From Stenocarpella maydis (taxonomy: Eukaryota; Ascomycota; Sordariomycetes; Diaporthales; Diaporthaceae): 64,000 nucleotides of DNA. Below are positions 1 to 11,621 of the stretch, piece by piece. The notes beneath the pieces are model-generated. The model was given only the letters and a program-made list of their open reading frames with translations, searched no databases and was not told the DNA's origin. Within the stretch, counting starts at the first letter, position 1, and every line of letters begins with the position of its first letter. The position numbers and the translations under genes are program-made. The stretch is taken from the NCBI GenBank assembly GCA_002270565.1, contig NQMI01000011.1, positions 601,055 through 665,054 on the forward strand. Reading direction: 5' to 3'.

Positions 1-2616
1 TGTCGCGGATCCAGCAGCTTGAGAGCGAACTGAGCGCTGAAAGGGAGAAGTCCGCTGCTTTCCAGAAGGACTTGAGTGCCCGCACAACCCAGCACGAGAC
101 TGCCAAGGGCCAAATTGAGGAAGCCAATTCTACAAAGAAGGATCTCCTGGAGAACATGGAGGCCCTGAAGAGGGAGTTTGTCGAGGAGCGCAAGTCACTC
201 GAAGACGAGATAAAGCACCTCAAGGCGCGAATTGAGGACACCGAAGACGAGATGGAACATTTCGGCGAATCTCGAGAGCATGAGAAGGCGCACTACGACG
301 ACAGAGTCCAAGCACTCGAGGATGAGAAGGCGCAGCTGGCCAAGGAGCGACGGGACGAGAAGCTCAAGTATGAGGGCCAGGTTGACTTCCTCAGGAAAGA
401 ATCGAAACTCCAGCGGGAGCAGGTTGAGGAACTGCAGAAACGGAACAAATCGTTGCAAGACGAGAACAAGAGCCAAAGCCACCAGTTGGCAGTCGCCCAA
501 CAGTCGGCAGAGTCTCAAATGCGGGCGTTGCAGGACTTGCACCGCCAACTCGATCCTGGGGCCAGCATCCCAGGGGACCAAGAAGAACTGATCGAAAGCA
601 CGGCCAGCAAGTGCGCCGATGTCCTCATGAAGGCTCAGGACGTTGAAGCCAACATCTCTATCGTATACTCAGACCTGCATTCGGCTGAAGTGACTATCAA
701 AGATCTCCGCGCAGAGATCTTGACAGTTAAGGAAACCTTGGCCAAGGAAGAGGGCTCGGCAATGCAGCTTCGAGAGGAGCTTGGGGAGGAAAAGGCTCGT
801 GTCACAGCACTCGAAGGCGAGCTGGACGAGACACGCAACCAGCTTAATGATCTCAGAGTCAAGATTGCGGATGGGGAAACCGGTTCCGAGAGTCTGCGAA
901 AGAGGCTCGAAGAGGAAGAGAGGAAGATCACGACATTAGCCGAAGACCTTGCCTCAAAGCAAGCCCAGGTCGGAAGCCTTGAGGAGGAACTCCACCTCTT
1001 CAAGAGCAAATTTGAAGAGTCTCAGCTCAAACTTGGTGTGCTCACGGACCGTTTCGTGGCGCGAACGGAGCACGCCAAAGACCTCACGCAGAAGCTCTAC
1101 ACCCAAAATGACCGTCTTCGGCGTCTACTGGAGAGGCTTGGCTACTCGATCAAGCGGCAGGACGGCACGGTTATCATCCAGAAGGTACCCCGTGCGGAGC
1201 GTTCTGTACAAAATCTCAACGATTCCGTCGACCCTGGCGCCTCACTCCGTCGGTCAGGCTCTCTTGCCCAGACGCCAGACAGCAGTGATCTGGAGTTGCT
1301 GTACTGGATGAACAACTCCGACCCAGCCACCGAGGAGGAGAAATACGAGGCCTTCATGGCGGAGCTTGGGAGCTTTGACATGGATGCGCTTATAGAAACC
1401 GTCTACAAGCGGGTCAAGGACATCGAACACATGGCCCGGAGGCTTCAGCGCGATGCTCGGTCATATCGCGATAAAGCCCATGCTCTTCAAAAGGACGCCC
1501 ATGACAAGATCGCCTTCAAGAACTTCAAGGACGGCGACCTCGCCCTGTTCCTGCCGACTAGGAATCAGATGACCGGCGCCTGGGCAGCTTTCAATATTGG
1601 TTTCCCGCATTATTTCCTCCGCGAGCAAGAAGCACACCGCCTGCGGAACAGGGAGTGGCTGCTCGCCCGCATCAGTCGCATCCAAGAACGGGTTGTTGAC
1701 TTGTCCAAGAGCTTGAGCACTCAGGGCGCAGGCAACGGCGCCGCGGAAACAGACTCGGTGGACGACGAGAACGACAACCCCTTCGACCTGTCCGATGGAC
1801 TGCGCTGGTATCTCATCGATGCCCAGGAGGACAAACCTGGCGCACCCTCGACCCCAGGGCTTGGGAAGAGCACGGTCGCTGCGAATAAGGTGGACGCCGT
1901 GGCGGAACGAGCGCAGATCCGGACGGCTTCTGGCAAGGGCCTCGGGCTGGGAGGTCGTGGCCCAACCGGGATCGACGGTGTGAGCAAGACATTGTCCAAG
2001 AGTCTCGAGAGTCGTCGGTCCAGCACGAGTTCTAAAAAGGCCTTGCCGTTTGGCATCGGCGGCGGCGGGAAGGGAAGCGGACTCGCCAGCGAAGCCAATT
2101 CCATCCGGGCGGCACCAGCAGAGTCGCCCGACCAGCAGCCCGCCGAGGGCAGCAGCGGCCAGCACCCACCAAGCACCACGGAGCAGACAAACGGCGGGGG
2201 CGAGGCCCAGGCTCAAGACCAAGCTGAAGGTACCACCGCCGCCGAGGCGGAACAACAGGGGCAGCGGCCGCTACCAGACAGCGTCGCCGCGGGCACCGAG
2301 GTGCGCAACAATGAGATTGATGACCTGCCCGGGCCCTAGTGAGGCCTCGTTTAGCTGATTAACATCCTCCCCCCCTTTTAAGCAGGGCCGCCGACTACGG
2401 CTTCCTACCCTGGCTCAAGCACGCCGGAGACCACCACCACCACACCTGATGCCACAACAGCAGCAGCAGCAACAACAACAGCCAGGCGGCGCCTTGGAGC
2501 CTGCTGACCGCGGCAGCAGCAGCCCCTTCAAGAAGAACAGGAGGAGCGTGATATGGGACTCGCTGTGGAGCCTGGACCTGAGCTACGAGAGCGGCGGCCG
2601 CAAGCCTGGGAAGTAA
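1..2616 (+). CDS. atg11: Autophagy-related protein 11 (Atg11), 3' part
   Basis: Atg11 is the scaffold of selective autophagy. It binds cargo receptors and Atg1 at the phagophore assembly site. The frame is already open at base 3, so the 5' part lies outside the window. About 766 residues follow to base 2300: long Glu/Lys/Leu coiled coil (residues 1 to about 350 of the visible part), then the conserved C-terminal region with DGDLALFLPTRNQ, WAAFNIGFPHYFL and DGLRWYLIDA. The unspliced frame stops at 2337-2339. I infer an intron at 2301-2385 (GTGCGC donor, CTGAT near the 3' end, AAGCAG acceptor). It joins a last exon at 2386-2616, which reads a poly-Gln linker and ends SVIWDSLWSLDLSYESG, a tail I recall from fungal Atg11. 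A better-looking donor at 2339 (GTGAGG) would create a TAG with this acceptor. Family call is sure; the last exon is likely. Confidence 0.85.
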
Positions 2617-3200
2617 TCGATCGTCATGACGCATGTGCGCGATGATGCATGCACAGGTAGGATTCACGGTTTATATATTATCAAGGCGTCTTCGGAGGGG
2701 AAAATCATTACTTTCTTGTTTATTTAATGGACCCTCGGACGGGGCCTGTCGGGGGTGAGTGTGAGCCTGCATGAATATGCTATGATTCGTTTCATTGCAC
2801 GGCGGTGTTCGGCATCATTAGACTTGTGTGTGCGCGTCTTGTTCCTTCGCTGCTACTTCCTCCGCCCTATCAGCGATCTGAGCTGTTGAGATGAGAGTAC
2901 CGGGTGGCTGTGGCCTAGGGGAAAGGAACGCATTGACAGTGAATGGGTAACTGGGTGTTAATGATGGTGTCCCCCCCCCCCTCCCAAACAGCAGACAGGC
3001 TGTGATACTGAGTGAGTAGGCGAGGTGAATAGGAGAGAACAGGTGTTCCAGTTGAAAGCAACACTGAAGAGAATGTATTTGTGCTATGTTCTACGACCAT
3101 TACACAATCTGGAAATCCATCTCTGTCCCTCACCGCAGCCACCGTACAAGAGAAACGCGGATGCTAGAAAAACAATAATGAAAGAAAATTACGCCCGCGA

Positions 3201-3239
<39 letters not shown>

Positions 3240-3258
3240 NTATATGTGTATAAGAGAG

Positions 3259-3303
<45 letters not shown>

Positions 3304-3978
3304 CACCCTTTCTCCCTGAACACCTTCCGTGGAGCTGGGAGTTGTGATGTGATTGCCGGCCTGCACTTTGCAATGAGGTGGCCCGGAATAGCTCTCAAAT
3401 GAAGTTCTCCTTTTAACGACGTTTCGGAACTCTTAGTCCACGTGAATATGTGCCACTGCGCAAGAGTAAACCTCGTAGGGTTTGACACGAGGCTGGCTGT
3501 CAGCATAGGTACAAGGAATAATAAAACGTCTAGACCATTTGCACGTGGAGATCCAATATATAGGGTTGGATAGTCGTGTGACCAAGTTACAAACTACAGG
3601 GCAGGTAGAAAAGCATGGTACGAAGACAAATGGGTATACTCTGTGCAGATGACAATGCTCCGCCGTCTTACATCGTAAATTGAGCAGCCCCCCCCCCGCC
3701 TGTCCCCAGAGCGGCAGAGTAGTCCTTTACTGCGTATTCTGAATAATATACACCTCCCCCGTCCGCCCTGGCTCCTGCTCCGATGCAGCGGACCGGCGTG
3801 CTGGAGGCGGAGGATCCTGGAGCGAAGATCCTGGACTCAGCTGCTATTATATCCCTCTCATAACGTTCTGTGCTAATGCTGCCATGCCGTGCCGTGGTTT
3901 TTGCCCCGGGATATGCTCTCTATTCCAGTTTCTAACACCAATTGCTCATCTACAAATGGCCCTCCGTCAAAGATGCAT
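2617..3978. other. Intergenic, Atg11 to Pta1 (convergent 3' ends)
   Basis: This 1.36 kb lies between the converging ends of atg11 and the Pta1 gene. It holds a long CT tract interrupted by an N, C runs near 2971 and 3690, and no ORF that resembles a protein. The ORFs over the CT tract only encode Ser-Leu or Arg-Glu repeats. Confidence 0.6.
3205..3301. repeat. CT microsatellite broken by an N and a short insert
   Basis: CT dinucleotides run from about 3205 to 3237 and again from 3261 to 3301. Between them lie GT, an ambiguous base at 3240, and a 20-base non-CT segment (3241-3260). That segment matches 17 of 19 bases of the Tn5 mosaic end, by eye. The tract may therefore contain an assembly or library artefact rather than true genomic sequence. 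Confidence 0.8.
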
Positions 3979-6566
3979 TTAGGCAGCGACTGCAGGTGCA
4001 TATGGCGCATCGTTACCGCTGCCACCGCCGCTCTGGGATTCGATGAAGCCAGGACGCCACTTTGTGAGGTACTTGGCTGCCATGGGCCTAGCGTCCTCGT
4101 CTGCGCACATATTATTATCAGCATCTAGTCTGCCCATCTAGTGGAATGCGCACCAAGGGGTGAACTTACACTCAACCCAGATGTTCTGCACAGTGTCCAA
4201 GGCCAAGTCCCTCACTGGCGGCTTCATCACCACCAGGTAGAGGAGACTCTTCAGAGCGAGCTCTACCATAGACGGGTCACCGCAGAGCGTCTTCACCTTA
4301 CCGAGGATAGCAGTGTTCAGCTCTGGCATCTCGCCCAGGAACCGAGTGAGTACCTTATCTTGCGGGTTAAGGTAGGGGAAAAAACCGTCGACCAGCCTCG
4401 TGGCCCACTTTCGATAGTGCATGGGTGAGTCGCTGTTCTGCTTCTTTTGCACACGGTCGCAGTACCACTCTTCGTTCAGCCACGAGACGGCGATGTCGAT
4501 ACGCCGGCGGAAGTCCTCCAAGACGTATGCGTAGAGGCGCTCACGGATGACGTCGCCGCTCGATTGCGACGGGAGCACGAGGGCGGCGCTGGCCTCGTCC
4601 TTGACTTGAATATCTTCTATGCCGGCCATGGCACGCGTGCCAAGTCGTGTAATGAACGTCAATATCGATTCTTTATCGTATGAGCTCGCGGCCAGACGGT
4701 TGATTCCGCCTCGGACTTTCCTTGCTGCTGGCTCCTCCAGTACTCTTAAGGCGTCAAATACCCTCGCGACAACCATCTGACCAGCTGCTGCAGCACTGTC
4801 GGGATTCAGCGGAGGCGGCGCCGGTAACTTATAGGTGCCTAATTTCAAAGATGCGGGATCCATCTGGGGTTGTTCATCCTCGCGGGACTTGCCGTCGAGC
4901 TTGTTCTTGATCTGTTCCTCGTCCTCTGCTATGGTGAAGTCGGGTTCGTACTCGTCGTCGTCCTCTTCTACATCGAGTGGCGCCGTCTCTGGGTTCAGGG
5001 CTGGTTGGCGGGCAGCCTCCTTGATAGCTAGCCGTTCGCGGACTGCTTGTATTGCCCCTTGGAGAGCTTGGATATCTACCCTTGCCAGGGTTGATATAAC
5101 CACCTTGTTCGTCAAGTGCGCTGGTACCTGAGTGGCATCGAAGCCTTGCAGACCTACGCTGTCTGTGAGGGTGTAGATAGCTGCGAGGCTATTTGGTCCA
5201 GGGGCATTTGGATTCACTTGCGGCACTGCGTGTTGGGGGGTCATCCTTTGCCGCTTCGCGTCACCCCCTGCATACGCGGCTTGCTGCTCAGCCAGCGCTC
5301 TCTTGCGTCCATTGTCATCAAGAATCTCCGCCCGAGAGCGCATTAGTCTCTCTATATGCTGCTGTATCCGTGGGGCGTTTTGGCTATGTGGATCCCTAAG
5401 AATAGTCAGAATTGCTAGTTTCCAGGGAATCAAAGGAGGACGTACCGCTTCAAAAGGTGTATAAGCAACATGCGTGTCGTCTTCTCCATTGACTTGACTA
5501 GCACACGGACCTTGGGGGTCAGGGGCGAGTTGGCTAGTTTTAGAGGATTGAAGCTCATGACCGCATTGAGAATGCGATTGGACGTGGATGGTCGCGTGCG
5601 AACGAGAATGGGAAGACAGTTCAGTGTGCCGTCTACTATAAGTGCATCACTACGGCACGGTTCATTGAATCAGTTATTGGGCCCAGGACGTCCAGCCACA
5701 GCGGCGCACAAGCATACCTGCTGTTATCCTGAAGCACGTTAAGCATCCTGTCCAGGAGACCTGTGGCCTCTGCTTCGAGTTGTCTCGGGTCGAGAAATGG
5801 GTGACCAGGTGTAATCATCCCAAGGGAGATCTCTAGGCCATTTACGCGCTGCTCACGGTCAATATATAACCCCCAAATATCGATATTGTAATACGACAAG
5901 GTCGCTCGTACCTTTTCCATGCTGGTTGCTGTCGTCTGCGCGAGCACTACACGCTGTGCGAATTTGATACAACACAATTTGACTGCAGGGGCAGCATCGT
6001 CCCAGATGCGTAATATTTTCTGCTTGATTGTGACCATGTTATCCCAGGGCGAACGCTCGTATGGGTTGTGTATTCTGCAAAGAGCCCAAGGGTCAGCCAT
6101 GTGGACAATCCCGGGGACATGTATCTGCGGCCATGTGACTGGGCAGCTCGCATGGAGTACATTGCCACCAGCATCAGCAGCCCCACAGCCTAGGTAGCTT
6201 GCAGAAAGAGGAACACGGGACATACATCCATCTCAAGACATGCGGGAAGATGCTAGCCGAGGCGGCAATGACGCTCTTGAGCACATATGGATCCTCCCTG
6301 GGTGTCTCCAGCAGGGCCCTGAGCACTGGCAGCACCTGGAAGCTCATGACCTCCTTGTCCTTATTAGGGAGGGTCGGGGTCGCGAATGCCTCAGCGATGA
6401 AGTCGGCGGCCCAGCGGCGCAGCTCGAGGGTGGAGTTCGGGGCGGCGAGGGGCAGGATGCCGTTCATGATGGACTTGTAGTAGCTGGTGTCGACGAGGAT
6501 GGCCTTCCGGGCATCATTCAACTGCTTGAGCTGCTCGCTCACGGACTGCACGGTGTCGGCGGCCAT
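3979..6566 (-). CDS. pta1: Pta1/symplekin-like subunit of the mRNA cleavage and polyadenylation factor
   Basis: Symplekin/Pta1 is the scaffold of the pre-mRNA 3'-end processing complex in the nucleus. Five exons give 749 residues: 6566-6226, 6074-5718, 5649-5446, 5395-4170 and 4100-3979. Joins are in frame: the first restores RWIIHNPYERSPW, the second DNSSDALIVDGTL, and the last appends YEDARPMAAKYLTKWRPGF and a short tail ending at TAA 3981-3979. The N-terminal third is the helical-repeat Pta1/symplekin domain, with the conserved stretches WDDAAPAVKLCCIKFAQRV and PFLDPRQLEAEATGLLDRML. An acidic stretch (EEDDDEYEPDFTIAEDEEQ) lies mid-protein. The ATG at 6566 was chosen because it begins MAADTVQSV; an in-frame ATG at 6635 would add a Pro/Ser-rich leader. 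Without the last intron the frame would stop early at 4138. Confidence 0.88.
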
Positions 6567-7529
6567 GATGGGCGGGCTTGGTTGGGAAGACGGCCTCAGT
6601 GTCTCTTCTCTGGGTATGGCTGCAAGAAAGGGCACACAAAAAGGCCGCCGGGCCTCAACGCGCCTCTACTCTACGAAGTGGGAGAGAAAACGATGGTCTC
6701 GCAGCTCTCCAAGTCTGAGACGTGGTCGTGTGAGCAGTCGACAAAGACCAGTTAGTGGCTCAATGGCGGCCACTGGAGTCAGTGTGAGTGGGGTTGAGTA
6801 GAAGTGACTCTGGCAGGCCCGAGGCTCAGTCAGCAGTCTCCTGAATTCGGTGGTAGTGGACAATGTTGTCGCGAGCTATGCGATGCGATGTGATACGGTG
6901 CGATGCTGATATTGGCCCAGACAGCGGCGGCGCATTATTTTGACGGGTTTCAAAGGGATTGCCGCGCCGTTGCAGGGTCGAGAAATGCCTCTCAAGACTG
7001 CAAGGGCTTGGGAATTTGGGCTGTTACTCGCAGTAGTCTGCGCTGGAAACCCATCAAGTCGTGCGCCAGGTTTGCGAGGTTGAATGGGGTGGTGGATTGG
7101 GTGGATGGGTGGTGTTCGAGTGAGGTTGTATGTGAGCTCTGGCAGGTTGATGAAATGCCCTAGTAGTTGGTTAGTTTACTAGTGTAGAAGAAGCCTGGGT
7201 CTTTCTTACCCAGACAGCGTGATAGCAGGGGTGAGGTACCTGACCTCTGAAAATCCCCAATGCGGCCCCCAAGCGCCAGGCTGCGGGACGTGGAGCACAG
7301 CGCGTCTGGAGAGAGCTACGTAATCGAGCCTTGCTGCCCGTACATGAGATCACCAGTGTTAAAGAAATGCTTATGTAACCGAATATTTTCGGCACAGAGA
7401 CGAACATCTGATGGTCGGCTGGTCGCCTTTTCGAATCCTGTCGCATAGCATTGCATTCGTTCTCCTGTCTCTGTCTCCCCTCCACATTCTTTCGCCTGTG
7501 TCTGCTCTTGGAATCGCATAGTCTTCACT
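6567..7529. other. Divergent intergenic region, Pta1 / COA3
   Basis: About 960 bases separate two divergent start codons, so both promoters must lie here. I see no recognisable coding frame and no RNA gene. Confidence 0.6.
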
Positions 7530-7941
7530 ATGGCAGGGTAAGTCCCTATCCCTCTCCAACCACAGCATCCCATCTCTATCTCGGGCCTGTGCACAGAGAC
7601 TGACGATCGTTGCCTCCACCACGCCTGCAGCATCGACCACTCGAGCTACTACACCCGGAAGAACGCCCAGTCTGCCGCCCTCCTCCGCGCCCGCCGCCCG
7701 TACCTGGTCAAGAATGCCGTGACAGGCCTGGCAATCGCCGGTGTTGCTGCTGGAATTTGTGCGTCCCAGAAACTGAACCAATGCGTGCATCTCCTTCAAT
7801 ACCGCGAGACGAGCTGACAACTCCCCTCGCGAGCCAGACTGGTACACAATCAGGGCAGTCGGCCAGGATGAGTTCGAGGACGTCAAGGTGCCAGAGGTGC
7901 CAGTACACCAGGCACAGGAGATCAACAATCCCAAGAAATGA
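7530..7941 (+). CDS. coa3: Cytochrome c oxidase assembly factor 3 (COA3)
   Basis: COA3 is a small mitochondrial inner-membrane protein that, with Cox14, couples Cox1 synthesis to complex IV assembly. Three exons (7530-7537, 7631-7758, 7838-7941) give 79 residues. The first exon holds only ATG GCA GG before a GTAAGT donor. The second encodes SSYYTRKNAQSAALLRARRP and a single membrane helix (LVKNAVTGLAIAGVAAGIYW). The third gives YTIRAVGQDEFEDVKVP and a polar tail. The RARRPYLVKNA...YTIRAVGQDEFEDV pattern is what I recall of the COA3 domain (CCDC56 family). The second intron has a GCTGAC branch site. The gene is too split to show as one ORF. Length suits the family. Confidence 0.88.
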
Positions 7942-8797
7942 GGAGAGATACTGTCCATCCTCTCAGACGGTCCATCAGACGACAGCACCGCGACAGACAT
8001 TTCACCAAGCGCAATGAATCGCATGCCGAGATAATGAAGAGCAGAGAAAGAACGGGCGGTGAGGTGCAGTAACCTTATGCTCGCTGGCACGTTTGATAAC
8101 TCAATGCGTGTAGCAACGTCTCGTTGACGGAGGCGCATGTACAAAGTACAAAAGATGTATCTACAGAGTCCCAAAAGAACATGGGAACCCATACTGCTGC
8201 CGGCGTATATCGCGATAGTGCCTCCAACGCCGTTCCTAAACATCTGCCGGAATCCTGCCATAGTATAATAGAATGCAAAATCTCCTCCCTCCCTCCCTCC
8301 CTCCCTCCCTTTCTCTCTCTCTCCAAAAAAAAAGGCACACTGTAGGCCACATCGTGTCCGAACAGGCCTTCCAAACAAATCCTGAAGTGTGGAAGCAAAG
8401 CCGCCATGCTCGCGTCCCAGGGCACACATGATAATAGGACGCCCCTTCCGAAAGTAAGCAACTAAGAAGCTTCTGAGCCACGGGTATCGTGAATTCCGAG
8501 TAAAAAACAGCACCGACGCCTGCGCATCCCCCCTTCGTGTTCCACCTCAAACTCAGGGCAAGGTGAGCTAGAGCATGCACCCTTTCTTCGGATATGTTGG
8601 CAGGGCTTCTCTGATGAGCCATGATCGTAAGGCATTCTGCACTAGCTTTGCACGGCCTGGTCGCCCAGAGTACCACGATTGCCACCCTGCAGCCACTCGT
8701 GGGTCATCCCAGGCGCGACACGCCTCTTATTGCAATGCAATCAGACGTGAACAAGATGGGGTCTCGTGGTCGTGACGCCCATCTTCCCATTTTCTTG
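7942..8797. other. Convergent intergenic region, COA3 / Dep1
   Basis: This 3'-to-3' spacer holds a CCCT/CT tract followed by a run of A (8281-8333). I see nothing else in it. Long minus-strand ORFs over it are antisense to COA3 and resemble no family. Confidence 0.6.
8281..8333. repeat. (CCCT)n-(CT)n tract followed by oligo-A
   Basis: Six to seven TCCC units pass into CT dinucleotides and then nine A residues. A similar CT-then-A arrangement occurs at about 58471-58502. Confidence 0.85.
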
Positions 8798-10995
8798 TCA
8801 TGCGACTGCCTCGCGTTTGGATTTGACCGTCTCAACCGTCCTCCGTGGGTCCGGGTCTGCGCCGAGATGTCGGTGGTTGGCATCCCCGTTCATTTGGCCA
8901 TTGGCAAACCACATCCCCCCGGCAGGTTGGTGCGATGCCCTCGCGTGGCCCATCAAAGCCGGAGGGCCAGCATATGCACCACCATGTGACTGTCGCCGGG
9001 AGGCCACCCCATGCGAAGGGTGTTTAGGGTTCGCCCACGCGTGGCTCTCGATGTACTCTTGGCCCGCAGGCCCAAGTGCTTGTCCAAACTGTGCAGAGGC
9101 GGCATAGTCATGCAGAGCGGGCTGCATGCGCTGCGACATGCCCAGATGCGCCCCTTGACGCGCTCGCTACCACCACAGTCAGCTTGTCGCTCAGGCCAAA
9201 TCCTGGTTTGATGAGACCTACGGCCATTGCTTCAAAGTCGTCCTCAACCTCTGCCGATGATGCACCGCGCATGTCTGGCGCCGCTGGGAACCCATAGTGC
9301 TGAGCGATGCCAGCCAGTATTGACGTTTCTTTTCCTTGCGCAATTGCATGCCTCTTCTGCTCTGCCTTGGTTTTTGGGAAACGGAAGCCGTAGTCCGGTA
9401 TAGGATTGGCGTTGCGCCGGCGCTCGTGCTGGATCTCGTACCACTGTCTACCGAGCTCGTCCACGTACTTTTCTCTTAGTTCGCGTGCGCTCTGGAAGAA
9501 TTGAGACAGAATCTGCGCTCGCCGAGCCACGGCCCACCGGTCCAGTGCCTCCATATTGAACTTGTACTCGAGCTCGACAACTCTTACCCTGTCGTCTCGG
9601 CGGCTGTTGATGCAATGCATCATGGCCAGGTACTCGGGGTGGGTTGGATTTTCACTTGTTAGCATCGCTTCTTCTTCGTTAAGCTGTGCAAGACGCTCTT
9701 CGTACAGCCTGCCGCGGACCTGTCAGTGTTGCTTCTCGTATGCCGCATTTCCTCAATTGTCAGCTTACCGATCTCTTAACACTGCAAAGTTCTTCTCAAT
9801 TGAAGAGAGCTGGTCGAAGGCACTGCGTTTTTTCTCCACTGTGACAAAATCGGTCAGTCGCAATATCCGAGTCGAAATCGCGAGCAAATATACGCTGGTC
9901 CTTACTTTCTTCCTCATTCTTATGCACGGCCTCGGCCTCCTCATCAACTCCAGCCTCAGCCTGCTCGTCCTCAACAGTCTGAATTGGTGTCGCTGTGGGC
10001 TCATCTCCTTCTTGTGCCTCCTCAGCGGTTTCTGGAGAGGGTTTCCGCTTCTTTGTGCTGCGCTTCGACTTCTTTACCTTACTGACCTCATTGGTCGGCT
10101 TCTCGACCGAGTCTGTGATATCTGTTGCAGTTTTTGTTGCAGTTTCTTCTTCGTCCTCGTCGGCAGTGTGCTCAGCGCTCTTACTGCCCGTGATGTTACT
10201 CAAAGCGACGTCCTCTGACTCGATCTTTGAGAGGGAAGATGATTCGTCGCCTGGCTCTGGAATTGAGGTGGCCCTTCTCCGCAGTGGCTGGGTTGAATTG
10301 GATCGCTCCGCCACAGGCGATCTTTTGCGTTTTCTCGAGTCTGCCAAGGAGCTGTTACTACCACTCCCGGCAAGTGTAGAGCTTGCTATGATGTGTGACT
10401 CTTGCGACTTGGTACGCTGGTTTTGTGAGGCCTTTGTTCGTGTTGCTCCCTCCTCTTTCTCAGAATCTGCCTCGCTGTCGACAGTGGAGCCCTTATCTTC
10501 GTCGTCGGCATCATGACGGTCGTCCGAGAGACCATCGTTGTCGTCACCGCCGGACTCGGCCCCGCCGCCAGCTTGTGTCTTGGCCTGCAATTTGCTCAAG
10601 CTTCTCTGAAAAGTCCGGCTAGGTTTGTCGGGTGATCGTCTTTTGTCAATTTTCGCATTCGAAATTGAGTCGCTCGGCTGGGTATTGTTCTTGCGCGGGG
10701 TGTCGAACAAGCGCTCTGTCTCGGCCTCGGAGTCGTTCGTTTCGATTTCTGACAGGTTGGAGTCGGAGTCGTCGTGCGTGGGCTGGGCGGTGGGGTCGTG
10801 CGCGCGGCCATTTCCAGGATTGGGATGTTCGTCGCCGTCGGAACGATTGCTGTTCATGTCGATGTCCATGTCATCTGGCTCCGCATCCTTGTCTTCGACC
10901 TCACTGAGAGGGCTCGACACGGTGCTGTCTTGGTCCAGCAGCGAGTGAGGGTGATTGGCCATAGCAATGGGCGGCGCCGTGCCGCCTGTTGCCAT
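8798..10995 (-). CDS. dep1: Dep1/Sds3-like subunit of the Rpd3 histone deacetylase complex
   Basis: Dep1 is a nuclear subunit of the large Rpd3/Sin3 deacetylase complex and acts in transcriptional repression. Four exons (10995-9906, 9838-9769, 9708-9222, 9166-8798) give 671 residues, and all junctions keep frame. The N-terminal 360 residues are low-complexity, acidic and Ser-rich, with basic KRKR and KKSKRSTKKRKPS stretches that could be nuclear signals. The Sds3-like core follows: KRSAFDQLSSIEKNFAVLRD, LYEERLAQLNEEEAML, HPEYLAMMHCINSRRDDRV, ARRAQILSQFFQSARELREK, PIPDYGFRFP and PAAPDMRGASSAEVEDDFEA. I place the last intron at 9221-9167 (GTAGGT donor, GCTGAC branch). Splicing adds a His/Gly-rich tail with ADPDPRRTVETVKSKRE, seen as conserved in other fungal Dep1. 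Unspliced, the frame would end at 9108. Confidence 0.85.
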
Positions 10996-11621
10996 GATTG
11001 GTAATGAATCGAAGAGTCGTCGGAAAGCTCTCGACAGTGGTTATTTCTATGCTGGAGAAAAGATGTGGCGTGGGTGGTGCTGTGGGCGCAACCTCGTGTG
11101 GAGAGCCGATGAGACGAGGGACCAGGTCAACCACTGGGTGACGGGCAATGACGGTGAGTGGAGGAGACGGGGGCAGTCGAGAAGTGGTTTGAATGAGTTA
11201 TGAACCAGCTCAGTAGCGTGAAGCCATGCAAGATCACATCTGGTCGTTTCGGGGGTGTTGAGCCAACCTAGGGGTGTGGAGGAGTGCTGGGTGGTGCATG
11301 GTCGAGGGGGAGAAGGAAATCAAGGACGACGGGCGGCGGCAGGGACCTCAAAGTGCTTGCTGAGCGCCCGCCGACCGAGAATCCGGGAGAGGAGAAGCGC
11401 AAAGGCGTGGGCGCGAGCTGCCTGCCGCGGAGACACCACACTAGCGGCCAATCGATAGCTCCGATAAGAAGAGGCAGAACTTCTCGATCTCCGATTTTTG
11501 TTGCTTTTGGCCAGAGCAGGAAAATTGCGAGGCGATCCCGGTTCAACACACGACGGAACGGGCGACCACGCCGCGCGCATTTCTCACCTTTTCCTGTTTT
11601 CCTCTCACACTAATTGGCGCC
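10996..11621. other. Bidirectional promoter region, Dep1 / Nop12
   Basis: The 626 bases between two head-to-head start codons must carry both promoters. I see no ORF or RNA gene that can be supported here. Confidence 0.6.

Noticed and set aside
3025..3506. ORFs across the CT tract
   Set aside because: They encode only dipeptide repeats over a microsatellite and cross an N.
7371..8513. 380-codon minus-strand ORF
   Set aside because: It is antisense to the COA3 exons and a CCCT tract, and its translation shows no domain or signal.
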